A DNA stretch of 64,000 nucleotides from positions 1,864,570 through 1,928,569 of the forward strand of contig MU130378.1 of assembly GCA_015039465.1 (NCBI GenBank). The letters run 5' to 3'. This document shows positions 1-12,263 of this stretch, piece by piece. The stretch comes from Phlegmacium glaucopus (taxonomy: Eukaryota > Basidiomycota > Agaricomycetes > Agaricales > Cortinariaceae). The notes beneath the pieces are model-generated. The model was not told the origin of the DNA and did no database searches. It worked only from the letters and a program-made list of their open reading frames with translations. The stretch's first letter is position 1. Each line of letters starts with the position of its first letter. A program made the position numbers and the translations under genes.

Positions 1-385
1 GGGCTGGTGTTGCATAGCTCGAAGGAGGACGTGTGGAGGAAGACGTTAGGACGGAAGCACGGGGGCTACTGTTTTTGCCGTTATATTGAGCAGGCACGGA
101 TATCAGTGGTGGTGCTGCAGACATTTCGGTGTCAGAGTGATAGTACGCCAGATCAGGGTCTTCACGAGGTATGAAAGTAAGTCTTTTAGAAGAAACAAGT
201 TTGGTGCGCAGAGAAGGGTCATGGCCAGTGATAAAAGAGGGGTCTGCCCAACTTGTACTTGCCCTCGAATTAACATTGTTCTCGTCGCCGTACATGGAGT
301 ATATGGAGAATATAGCGTTGTCTGACGAGTCTTTGCTGTGAGAGTTTCTTGAGTGAGAAAGTCTTTGACTGGGAATGGGAAACAT
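1..385 (-). CDS. Partial Ser/Pro-rich protein, N-terminal part
   Basis: An open frame on the minus strand runs without a stop from about 385 to the left edge (about 128 codons). I place the start at the ATG at 385, giving a protein beginning MFPIPSQRLSHSRNSHSKDS. The segment NAIFSIYSMYGDE follows, and later the chain becomes rich in Ser, Pro and Thr. The codon use looks coding and no other frame here does better. I do not recognise the family; short aromatic motifs inside a low-complexity N-terminus are common in fungal signalling or polarity proteins, but this is only an impression. The start lies only about 40 bases from the proposed DPH4 start on the other strand, so one of the two starts may be wrong or the 5' leaders may overlap. 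The rest of the gene is outside the window. Confidence 0.55.
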   Translation of the reverse strand, partial: MFPIPSQRLSHSRNSHSKDSSDNAIFSIYSMYGDENNVNSRASTSWADPSFITGHDPSLRTKLVSSKRLTFIPREDPDLAYYHSDTEMSAAPPLISVPAQYNGKNSSPRASVLTSSSTRPPSSYATPA

Positions 386-425
386 CCGGCGTCTGTCGGA
401 TGTAGTTATAAGAGTGGGAGTGTCC

Positions 426-952
426 ATGGGAGAGCGCTGTCGCCAGGTGCAACCTGGCAGCGCCCCTTCTTGTTTACCGACTACCATCATTCTCACACAA
501 AACTGGAGTTACTCGTAGACTTTTATCAACTACTATCTCTTGCAAGAAATGCTTCAGTCACCCAAATAAAATCAGCATATCATCGTGCTTTGCTTCAATC
601 TCATCCAGACAAAAAATCAAATCACGATCCGTCGCAAGCCGTCGATATCGCGCTCATCAAAGAAGCTTATTACATCCTGTCCAACTCTCAACTTCGTGCC
701 AAATATGACATACAGTTGTCACAGAGGTCCTATTCCGCCGCACCGCCCCGACCTGCACAGGTTATCTCCCTCGAAGACTTTGAGGAGGTGGACCAGAATG
801 AGTCGGAAGTAGAAGATTTTTGGCGATACGCGTGCCGTTGTGGTGGATTTTATCACATCACTACCACCTTGATGGAAAAGGGAGAGCATCTCATTGCATG
901 CAATAGCTGCTCTGAAGTGGTCTGGGTTGGATATGAACTTGTAGAATCATGA
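426..952 (+). CDS. DPH4: Diphthamide biosynthesis protein 4 (J-domain, CSL zinc finger)
   Basis: This is a small J-protein that helps make diphthamide, the modified histidine of translation elongation factor 2, by delivering electrons or iron to the Dph1-Dph2 enzyme in the cytosol. The second exon shows a J domain starting FYQLLSLARNASVTQIKSAY with the HPD motif (SHPDKK). A CSL-type zinc-binding C-terminus follows, with the cysteine pairs CRC and CNSC. No in-frame ATG precedes the J domain in its own exon. The best start is the ATG at 426 with a 47-base intron at 472-518 (GT..TAG), giving about 159 residues, normal for the family. The stop is 11 bases from the stop of the convergent DNA methyltransferase gene, so the two transcripts must overlap. 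The exon 1 model is inferred; the domain call is firm. Confidence 0.85.
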
Positions 953-963
953 AAAAAATGTGT

Positions 964-3900
964 CTATATATATATGTCCATGCGATCATCGTCCGAGAAC
1001 TCGTCCTGGGCCTCATTGCTATCATCAGCGATCCCCAGATGGTGTTCATCACCCTTATCCTCATTATCACCATCTATCCAGATGGCCTCATCTAAATTTG
1101 CTTTCCACTTGTGGTACAGAACCTTTCGAAGCTCTCGGCCAAGGGCATGAGCAACCGGGAGGGGAACGGCATTTCCAATCTGTCTGTGCATCTGACGATT
1201 GATTGGATTTCAATACAACATTGTTAGAACAGACAATAGTACACCGACCGTTACGACATTCTGTCCAATAGCTTCAAATACAAAGTTGTCGGGGAACCCT
1301 TGGGATCTCGCCAGCTCACGCACAGTGACCATTCGATGGCACTATAATATCAGTTCATGATTAGTAGTCGAGCACGAGCATAGGCATAGATGAAAAGATA
1401 GTATACCGAAGGGTGCAGTACTCGGCACTGTTTTGCTGTGGGATCCATATTGGTAACGGTTGTAGGGAAAAACCCATCTTTGTCGAGGCGACCATATACA
1501 CCTATTTTCTCATAAGAATTTCATAAGGAACAACTGTGTTGTAAATGTCACCTGGGCGATATTTAGCTCGGGCAATTGAGGATGAAGGATCTGCAAATTG
1601 CCATTCAAATTGGTCTGGAGGAAGACCTGAAAGCATAACCAAATGAGCTGGCAACACAGAGATCAGGATTAATAACTCACTTCGGTAGTCTGCCCCTGGG
1701 TTCAAAGGAATGTGCAGTACCCTATTACCCATTAACCTCAAAGAAGACATGAAGTATTGCGAGATTTCCAGCTCACCGTTCGACTTTATTCGTCAGTAAA
1801 CACCTCGTATACTGTTGCAGGTCTTGAGTCGGCACTAAACGAGCTTGCTGTTGATACGTTGTCCTTGGTTCATGGTGATATCCAATTTGTCCGCGAAAGC
1901 CGCAATACGGTTCACTGGTCTTGCATTCCAAAGAAGGGATCTCTCTTTCACGCTCCCTCCTCTCTCGTTTCTTCGTAGCCGAGTCGCGTTCTGGCCTTGG
2001 GTTCTTCCTAAATAAGGTATAAGGAAAATCATTGCGATACAAATAAACCGTTACAACATACCAATCAAATCGTGGGAGGTCTCCAATAGCAGCTTCAATC
2101 GTAACGAAAGGATGAGCAGCCGTTCCTTTAGTTGTACGGATGGGACGGATGGTGTGTGACATCCGATTATCCTGCTTCGGGTGTTTGATATGTAATGGGT
2201 TTATCACCGGGAAATCATGCGTTGGTTGAGGTAGTTCGGGTAGTACTTGACCTTCCTCTGCTGCAACGAGGAAAAACCGTACACGTCTTTGCGGGGCTCC
2301 ATAGTGGCCTGCTTGCAGGAGACCGTAGCGGACTTGGTAACTGAAATCCAAACGCACGATGAATACGGGATAACTGAATATAACATCGATAACAAACCCC
2401 ATATCGATCAACGCCCTAACAAGAAGCTTTAATCCACCCATATCAAGACCCCCTTCAACCCGATATCGGTCGACTTGTGTTGCATTAAGTGAGTAGTTCA
2501 AGAAACCTGGAACATTCTCAAAAAAAGCCAAAGCAGGTCTATAATAATCCAAAAATGATAATGTCGTCAAAATCAGGTTGCTTTTGACATCATCAGCATC
2601 TTTAAACATATTCATTGTTGAATGTGTCTGACTATCGTCCATCGTATCAGTGTAGATCTAGCATAACCGTAAATCAACTCACCAGGGAAAGCCTGCTGTG
2701 ATAACCTTAATTACTCCCCGCTGGGGAGCATCTGGGACAGATATTTTGTCATCGAATAGTTGCTTCGGGACCTCGACGTGGTGTCCCTCTTGAGACTTGA
2801 TTGCATACCGAAGCATGATATTCGCACACTGATTATAGACCACAGTATCCGAGGAGTTCCGCCTATTCATTCATCAGCAAATAAAATCGAAGGGAATGAG
2901 TGACGTACATAAATGTTTTAGCCGCACTTGGACTGATTTCAATGGCATGTGTGACTTTGAGACAGCCACTACCTTCTGCCAGGCCACGACTAAAAGCGCC
3001 AACTCCACCGAATAGATCAAGAATGGGTAGAGGTTGTCGTTGAGATTGCTCAAGAAACGTATATAAAGTTTTTCTCCCTTTTAGTCGCTCTTTGCAACAT
3101 GGCGTGCATACAAGAAGCTCCTGCCAGGTAACGGTTTTCTTATCTGCCCAAGATTTAACTTTCAATTTCGGGAAATTATATCGCAAATAGAAATGGTCAT
3201 ATGAAAGCGCTTTCCAGTCGTCGAGCGTTGCATATGGAGGTTGGAAGGATTGAAGGCAAGGCGCGTAGATGACCTTGATTAGATCGGTGACAGGAATGGT
3301 TGCTTTTTCATCTGTCAGGTAAAGATGACGCTACACAAAGATATCAATAAGCAAAGTGAATAACATCCAGAAAAAAGAAACCCACCTCGTCTCTCACAAT
3401 ATGATTAGGGAGGGTGCCATTTTCCAGGCTAGCTATTCGACCAACTTTCCTCACGGTGATGGACTCATTCGCGACCTGTATCTTGATCACATAACCGATA
3501 TTCGCAGGCCCAGTTTCTGCCCGATAAAGCACAAAATCTTCCAGATGATAGTCAACACCAGTAAAAGCAACGCCATGTTTATTGCCATGTTCATCCTTCA
3601 ATTCACGTGTTTCCTTCTCGTGATCTCGCTGCTCGTTCAGGAGGCACGCTGGACAGTTATGCGGTGGTTCCTGAGCAGCGGCAAGTGTCAGACGCTTGAC
3701 GTCCATAGATGTAAAAGTCGACAGCACAGGATCATACATAAACCTTGGTGATGGATAGGTCAGTAAATGAGACAACAAGTTCCATTCAGAATGCCAATGA
3801 CTCGCTTGCAGAAGTATTCATGAGGTTTGATGACAGTTTCAGTACTCGGCCTTTCGTGAACCGTCACCTTCCCGACAATCTTAGAGACATCGACCTCTCC

Positions 3901-5756
3901 GCATTCATCACTCAGGAACAGTTCTTGCTTAAGAGCAAGTTCAGACATAACCGTATATGATCCATGATTTAGCCATTGCACGTGAGCCCTCTGGACTTCC
4001 ATGTAAACATATTGAATTTTGCCAAACCTGGAATTAAAATATTGAGAATGTTATGAATTCTGAGAAAAGTAAACAAGTCACCAGAAAAAGTCGTCAATCC
4101 TGGCATCAGGAGGAATACGTATTTGGGATCTTTGGAGCTCAGGATCCTCCCAACGGGCCTTGGTATCATTAGGAATAAGGACGACGTCTCCGATCTATTT
4201 CCAAAGGATAAACATCAGAAATAAACATCAAGAAGTAAGAGAAAAAAGAATTATATATATACCCGATATATTTCCTTCTCGACCTCCACAGCCTTGTAGA
4301 ACTCAGAATGCACCGAAACCCTGTCTTCCTTTTGATAATCAACCTTCTTGGTCCCTTTTTTGGCTTTCGCAACGAGTCGACATAGATCATCGTATGCTTT
4401 TTTGTTTTCAATTTGCATAAGATCTTTGTTACGCGCAGGGGGCGGAGGCCCAACGACGATGAGCTCTTCGCGAACAAGTCCCTGAGCAAGCGCGGCGATA
4501 CGAGGCGTCACATGAGTAGGATTCTGGTTCTCAGCCTTTAACACCGCGAGGTCGGGGTTTCCTATGAAGGCTTTATTTCTTGGCAAATGTTTGTTCCTAG
4601 GACCATTTATAGTAGATATTCGTCGTCGGCCGTCAGGGGCTGGCGCTGTACTGAGGAGATATCGTACAAAAGGGGCACTCATAATCTTCTTGCATTCTGG
4701 CTCGTTTAGAACGGCTTCTTGGATCTCGGAAATCTAATGCGTGGACTTATGAGCACATGGCTTAGAATAGATATCGCACAAGTAACATACCGAGTCTGAT
4801 ATATGCTCTTTGAGATATGTCTTCCCAAACATATCTACTTTTGAAGTGAATGAAGCAACAAATCCATCCCAAGTCTGTGTCGGACTCTTCAAAGCCGTCG
4901 AGATCACCAATTGCGCAATACGGCGCGGGGTGTAGAAGTGCCGATAATGTGGCAAATATTTTTGAGATGCTCTTTTAAGGATATACCAAGCGTATTCCGT
5001 TTCGATGTAGAATGGCCTTCAATTTAAATAGTTAGACGAAATTGCCATCCCAAAATGACAAAAATGAGATAGCGTACTCAGATTCTTGTGCGTAGTCGAC
5101 GGTATACCGTAGAATGGCACTCAAGCGAACATACTGAGGCTCAGTTTCTGTCTCCTCGTTTTGTCCTTCGTCCTCCTCACTAAGAAAGTATGGCATGACC
5201 ATCCCGGCACCCTCGAATTGACGGTCCACACCGTCATCTTCTTCAATTGCAGCAAGAGATACAAATTCATTCCGATGTTTCGGGTCGAAAATGGAAAAAT
5301 CAGAGAGCAATCGGATTGGTTTCTCGCCATCATCTAATCCATCTTCTGGATCTTCTCCGGTCAATACTAATTCAAAGTCTTCAATCAACTCCTCTCGACG
5401 TTTTTGGTAATATTCAACTAATATTATTTATTCAAATGTCAATTCGTTTGGCTATGAGGAAGGATGAGTGAGTAACGCACCTGGAGGCAATTGAAGTCTT
5501 TTGATTGCCTGTAAAGAACATAAATTGACGATGTTATTTGCAAAGAAAGATCATGGGTAATCACTCGTGTATCCCCTGGACCGTCGTTTTTCCGTTTCAG
5601 AGTTGAGGAGGATGCCACGGAAGGGCTACGCGAGTCGGCAGCATACGGGTGAATCGGCTTGGGCGCAGCAGCTTCCTCAAGTTCCTCAGCTGCCATGGCC
5701 TCTACTTCCTCAGGAAAGGAGACGTCAAACGCAGTTGGTCGGTTGCGTCGAGCCAT
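964..5756 (-). CDS. DNMT1-like DNA (cytosine-5) methyltransferase with RFD and two BAH domains
   Basis: This gene encodes a nuclear maintenance-type C5 cytosine methyltransferase. The start [14 protein letters not shown] at 5756 leads into an acidic N-terminus, then a replication-foci (RFD) region around 5400-4735. Two BAH-like regions follow at about 4250-3760 and 3780-3340. The catalytic domain then shows motif [15 protein letters not shown], the PCQ motif (GFPCQTHS) joined across an intron, ENVPGFL (motif VI), QRRVRFF (motif VIII) and [12 protein letters not shown] (motif X). All key catalytic residues are present. The gene has many short introns. The order RFD-BAH-BAH-MTase matches the basidiomycete DNMT1 type rather than DIM-2 or RID, judged from domain layout only. 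It ends 11 bases from the DPH4 stop. In mushrooms these enzymes keep CpG methylation on transposons, which is the likely role here. Confidence 0.92.
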
Positions 5757-6338
5757 ATTAGATGGACCCAGCCCAGTTGAGTGTAGAACGCGTGAAAAAG
5801 GGAACGATATCCAAATCTTTGTCGGAAAGTTGTAGTCCCGTAAGGATAATTCACATGCAAGAAACTATTAAATAACTTGTGGATTAGGTTTAAGTGAATC
5901 AAGTGACAGTTTTTAAGAGCTGAGCTGTTTCAGGTCGAAGCTAAGCGCTCAGCACGCACTGGCTCTGAGGAGAAATACGCGGTCATGTGACTAACATTGA
6001 GTTTGAATTCCATTGTCAATCATTGAGGCATAAGTCTTGGGATATGCAGCTGGATCATACAGAAATAAAGCGCAATGGTTGTCATTATGTAAAGGGGGCA
6101 AACAGGACTTAGGCATATTGTCAAGTCCGAATAAGAAAAAAGTCTGTATAACATGTACAGGAAAAGAACGTCACTCGGGAGTCGGTAGTGGCAGCAGCAG
6201 AAAAAATCGTGAGAATCTCAAGGTCAATAAAGAGCCGAGGGAATATAACCCACAGTATATTTGTAAAGAAAGGAAACAGAGGGAATCAAGCAAGGAAAAA
6301 ATATTATGCCTGCCAATCGTCAGTTTTGTCCATATAAT
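5757..6338. other. Intergenic, no gene seen
   Basis: This stretch lies between the start of the DNA methyltransferase gene and the stop of the HOG1 gene, so it holds the methyltransferase promoter and the HOG1 3' end. An open frame on the plus strand from about 6037 crosses into the HOG1 exons, but it lies opposite well-conserved kinase sequence and is not credible. I see no RNA gene or repeat. Confidence 0.5.
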
Positions 6339-8102
<1,764 letters not shown>

Positions 8103-8210
8103 GGGAGAGGAAAGCGTGAAGAGGCTTTTTCCGACATCGAAGCGAAATCAATCAATTAATGACGTAATGCATATTTTTCAACCAGCAAATTTGCATTTTT
8201 CTATACATTC
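8103..8210. promoter_or_regulatory. Shared divergent promoter of HOG1 and MCR1
   Basis: Only 108 bases separate the two divergent start codons, so both promoters and leaders must be packed here. The stretch is A/T-rich, especially toward the MCR1 start. No specific transcription factor site can be named with confidence. Confidence 0.45.
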
Positions 8211-9538
8211 ATGTCATTCCTGCGCCTCTCACGTTCTTGGGTAGGTCATTCTTGTCGTCGTCAGCAATACTCTCCAGCTCATTCTTACCCAGGCTCTTGG
8301 CCCCCGTCTCTACTCTACAACCTCTACAAAGCATTCTAACAACCTTCCTCTTGTCCTTCTCGGCATTGGCGCGGTCTCAGCGGGTGGTTATTGGTACCTA
8401 TATCGTATCCAACCTGAAAAACCGAAACAGGAGAAGAGCCCTTTCGACCCCCAGAACTTTACTGACTTCAAATTGAAAAAAGTACTGCCCTATAGCCACA
8501 ACTCTTCAACGTATCTTTAATCTTTTTTCATTATCATTTTACTCTTACTGAGCGCTTGGTCTAGTTTTGTCTTCGAGTTGCCAAACAATGATGCATCTCT
8601 TATCCAAGTCGCGTCATTTCTACTCGTGAGGGCATCTAACCCAGATGCAGTCCTAAGCGACAAAGGCAAACCTATCATCCGCCCGTATACTCCCATTTCA
8701 CCGTCTGATGCTCCTGGTGAGCTCGCGCTTCTCATAAAGCGCTACGACCAAGGCAACATGTCTAAGCATATTTTTTCTCTCAAGGTCCGTCTCCATCCTC
8801 ATATTTTCGGCTCATTTCAACTTACCGATAATAACGCTGTAGGCGGGAGACACCCTGTCAATGAAAGGCCCTGTATTAAAATTCCCGTACCAAGGTAAGT
8901 TTTTTTTTCCTGCTCAGGCCTGCCTTGACATCCCATGTTTCAGTCAACCAGTTTGACGAGGTGGTTTTGATTGGAGGAGGCTCTGGCATGTACGTATTCC
9001 GACCTCATAGATTTCACGTGTACTTACATGTAACCCGACAGTACTCCTCTCTATCAGGTCCTCAACCATTCCCTCTCCGACAAAAACAACAGGACAAAAT
9101 TCAAGTTGATTTACTCCAATGTAGAGGAGAAGGATATCCTTCTCCGTAAAGAGCTTGAAGCCTTGCAGAAAAAACATCCAAAACATCTTGAGATTATTTT
9201 CACTCTGGACAAACCTAGTGAAGGCTGGAATGGCCCTACCGGTTTCATCTCTGCTGAACTTATTAAGAAACATGTTAGTCCTCCGAGTCTCCAAGACAAG
9301 GTCAAATTTTTTGTCTGCGGTACGCGCTACATTCGTCCCATTTTTCTTGCTTTTATCTCACTCCTATCCAGGTCCTCCCCCTCAAGTCGCTGCAATCTCT
9401 GGAAAGAAAAGTGGGATGGCACAGGGAGAACTTGGTGGAATCCTCAAAGAGCTGGGCTACACTGAGGATCAAGTTAGTTCACGACAATGCCTCCTTAATC
9501 ATCATTGACATAACTTCCGCTAGGTTTACAAGTTCTGA
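8211..9538 (+). CDS. MCR1: NADH-cytochrome b5 reductase, mitochondrial
   Basis: This FAD enzyme passes electrons from NADH to cytochrome b5 or related acceptors and sits at the mitochondrial outer membrane and intermembrane space. The start at 8211 gives MSFLRLSRSW, and after a first intron of about 52 bases the frame continues ALGPRLYSTTSTKHSN, a presequence-like stretch. A hydrophobic anchor LPLVLLGIGAVSAGGYWYLY follows. The FAD-binding motif RPYTPISP, the lid KHIFSLK, the NADH-binding GGGSGITPLYQVL (across an intron), and VCGPPPQVAAISGKK are all present. The last intron ends just before GTTTACAAGTTCTGA, so the protein ends VYKF. The presequence plus anchor distinguishes MCR1 from the ER form CBR1. 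Some six introns are needed. The motif set is complete, so the enzyme should be active. Confidence 0.93.
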
Positions 9539-10157
9539 GGGAAGTTATCGGGCTCCGTGCTCGGACAAATGCATCATATACTACTCATTTCTTGACTTTG
9601 ATTAGAGGCTAGACCTTTTTTTTCTTCTTTTTTTTTCGGTTTGGAGGAACTGCTTATGACAGTTATATCATTTCAATTTCCTCAACACCCCTATTCGCGA
9701 CGATCCACCAACCTTGTACCTAAACCTTGTACCTATGATTTTGTGTTCTATCAGATCTATCGTGCAGCATGGAAGTCCATATATACTGGACATTCTATTG
9801 AGTAAGTTAACTGGGTGCCATGTGCCATATACTGCGTCTCCATCAGACCCTGCATGCCCACATGATCTTGTAGTACTTGTTCTCAACGCGAGAGCTAACT
9901 AAATTTATCGATGACTTTATTCCAAAAACAGACAAGGTAAGTTCTAAAACAAGGCCTTACTTTATATTCCAGATAGTACTCGACATCGTATATAATCTCA
10001 TGGACAATGAGGAAAATACATCCAACCAGTGGCAACCACATTGTTGCTCTAATTCGGCATTGCTCTGCATACACTGAGTCGACCTAATCACACCACATAC
10101 ACTATCTCTCGACTTATCTGTTGCCAACCACACACCCACCCACATCTTATCTTATCA
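9539..10157. other. Intergenic, no gene seen
   Basis: Between MCR1 and the next short open frame I find no supported gene. It starts with the MCR1 3' end, including a T-rich stretch at about 9617-9638, and a short direct repeat of an ACCTTGTACCTA-like unit near 9713-9735. The rest is unremarkable. Confidence 0.4.
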
Positions 10158-10370
10158 ATGCCGTCCTCCTACTTTACCGTACCGTCATCACCAACCTTTG
10201 GTTTCTTTCCAACCGGTACCACATCCCCCAACGCGTTTGGATCATTCCACCAAAACCCACGAGAAACACACGCGATGTATGCTGCATTCGCTTCATCCAC
10301 ATCACAGAATGCTGGGAACCAGTTAGTGCAAGGCGGCGGAAAGGGGAGTGTGAAGAGGAGGAGGTCCTAG
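10158..10370 (+). CDS. Small Ser/Thr-rich protein, hypothetical
   Basis: A 70-codon open frame starts with ATG at 10158 and encodes a small hydrophilic protein beginning MPSSYFTVPSSPTFGFFPTG, with repeated Ser/Thr/Pro/Phe residues and a basic end KGSVKRRRS that could act as a nuclear localisation signal. It is intron-free, sits in the same direction as the following ING gene and has about 115 bases before that gene's start. The amino-acid pattern is more ordered than a random frame, but I recognise no domain. It could be a real small gene or an upstream open frame in the leader of the ING transcript. Confidence 0.4.
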   Translation: MPSSYFTVPSSPTFGFFPTGTTSPNAFGSFHQNPRETHAMYAAFASSTSQNAGNQLVQGGGKGSVKRRRS

Positions 10371-10485
10371 ACATATTATTATATTTGTAATTCTAATATC
10401 CACACTTGTATCGATAGTATTAGCTCCAATTTGTGTAACAGACATGTGATCAGAAACTTGTTAACGAACTCTCATCTTGCCAATA

Positions 10486-12024
10486 ATGGCACAAGCCGTC
10501 GACACCCCCTACGCCCTTGCTCTGCTTTCAGAATACACCCATACCCTCGACACCCTCCCCATCGATCTTTCTCGCAACTTTGCTGACCTCCGTGAACTCG
10601 ATGCCGTACTTTCCTCATCCATTATCTCCATCACCGCAAAAATTCACAACCTCACAACCATGATTGAACAAGGAACAGCCACTAAAGAGGATAGACTTTG
10701 GTTGCTCACTGATATTGCAGAGGAGGCCCATCGGTTGAGGCTTGGTGGAGAGGACAAGATTCGTGTTGCCTCTCAAGCTGCCGATAACCTCAAAGCCCAT
10801 TCGAATCACCTCAGGGCACTGACGGAACACCTCCCTGGTTTCGATACCTCGGTGTTGGAAAGGAGGACTGTATATCCTCACATCTCCGAACGTTCTTACT
10901 TGCCTACAACAACAATGGAATCTGGACGACGGCGGAGGGGCGGTTTTGGGTCTATCATGATAGCAAGTAACCCAGAACCCAGTCCTGCAAAGAGAAAGCG
11001 AGTACCTAAGGAGGATGATATTGATATTACAAAATCCCCCAAGAAACCTCTTGGTGCAGAGCCAAATGGTCGGTCGCGTAATAATGGCAGAGCTAAAAAG
11101 TGCGTATGAGTCAAACCTACCTCCCAAGTGATATCATATCCAACGCGGCTTCATCTGTACACAGGACAGAACGCGCTGCTTCACCATCCGACTCAATTGT
11201 TTCAGTCACTTCACATATGCCTCCCCCATCTACTTCTCGTGGGGGAAATAACAATAGCTACCGACTAGGCAATGCCTCCTCAGCTGGAAATACCAAGAGG
11301 CAGCGCGGAGCCGCTGCTAACAATAACAGGAACCCAACCCCTCTCGTCAACGATACTTATCCTGCTCATGACCAAATACCAGCAGCACACACAAATGGAT
11401 CACGTCGTAGTGCTGCAAGTGACCCGTACAACATCCTTCCATCCACTGCCCACCCTTCTCTACCCCCTCCTTATGGGAATGGGAATGCCAATGGTTCAGG
11501 TCACAATCATGTCTCTAGTACATATGAGGTACATGGTGCATCACACACCCATGGCATCCCTGATGCACTAGATTGGGGGGGTATTCCGCGTACACAACAA
11601 CTCGAAGGTCCCGGTATGCCTGTAGCTCGTAGCGCATCCCTTCATTCACAAGCTGCGAGTATCCCTGTGCTCCCTAGTGCTGCTGCAGCAGACCCAACGG
11701 ATGCTGGGGATGGAGATGGAGATGGAGACGACAGGACTTATTGTTTCTGTGATAGGGTCAGCTACGGAGAGATGATTGCATGCGATGATGACCAATGTGA
11801 ACGGGAATGGGTATGTATTGTCTTTGTTAATGATATCTTTTTTCTTTGAATCGTTTTCTGACACTTTTTTTTGATAGTTTCATCTTGCTTGTATTGGTTT
11901 AACCGTGCCTCCTGATGGTACTTGGTTCTGCGAAACTTGTAGAGCTAAAAGGAATGTGAAGAGATCTGGACGAGGTGGAAAGCGGAGAGCTGGAGGAGGT
12001 AGAGCTGGCGCTAAAGGAAGCTAA
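10486..12024 (+). CDS. ING-family PHD-finger chromatin protein
   Basis: ING proteins read histone H3 trimethylated on lysine 4 and sit in histone acetyltransferase or deacetylase complexes (yeast Yng1, Yng2, Pho23). The protein starts MAQAVDTPYALALLSEY at 10486. Its N-terminal helical ING domain spans about residues 8-120 (including TLPIDLSRNFADLRELDAVL). A long Ser/Asn/Gly-rich linker follows, with a basic SPAKRKRVPK patch and a GD repeat. The C-terminal PHD finger has the spacing YCFC..CDDDQC..FHLAC..WFCETC, interrupted by one intron. The chain ends with an RGGKRRAGGGRAG-like basic tail. An intron near 11102-11162 joins the two main exons. The paralogue (Yng2 or Pho23 type) cannot be settled by eye; the long linker recalls Pho23. 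It is convergent with FIP1. Confidence 0.9.
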
Positions 12025-12263
12025 AAGAAGAGTCACAACGGACTACGACCTTCCAGGTCTATGCCACCTTTCAAGGTCTATGTCATTACTTATCTCTCGC
12101 ATTATAATACCCTTCTGTTTTATCGTAGAAAAGGGCCTGGATTTTGGACTGACCTCGTATCTTAGATGTAAGTGAATAATAACACGGACGAGTTCAAAAA
12201 TAAAGCCATGTATTTGACCCCGTAAAATAGAGATTAAGACGGCTGGAAAGAGTATTGACAACA

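Noticed and set aside
11700..11735. GGAGAT tandem run as a microsatellite of interest
   Set aside because: It simply encodes the GD repeat in the disordered linker of the ING protein.
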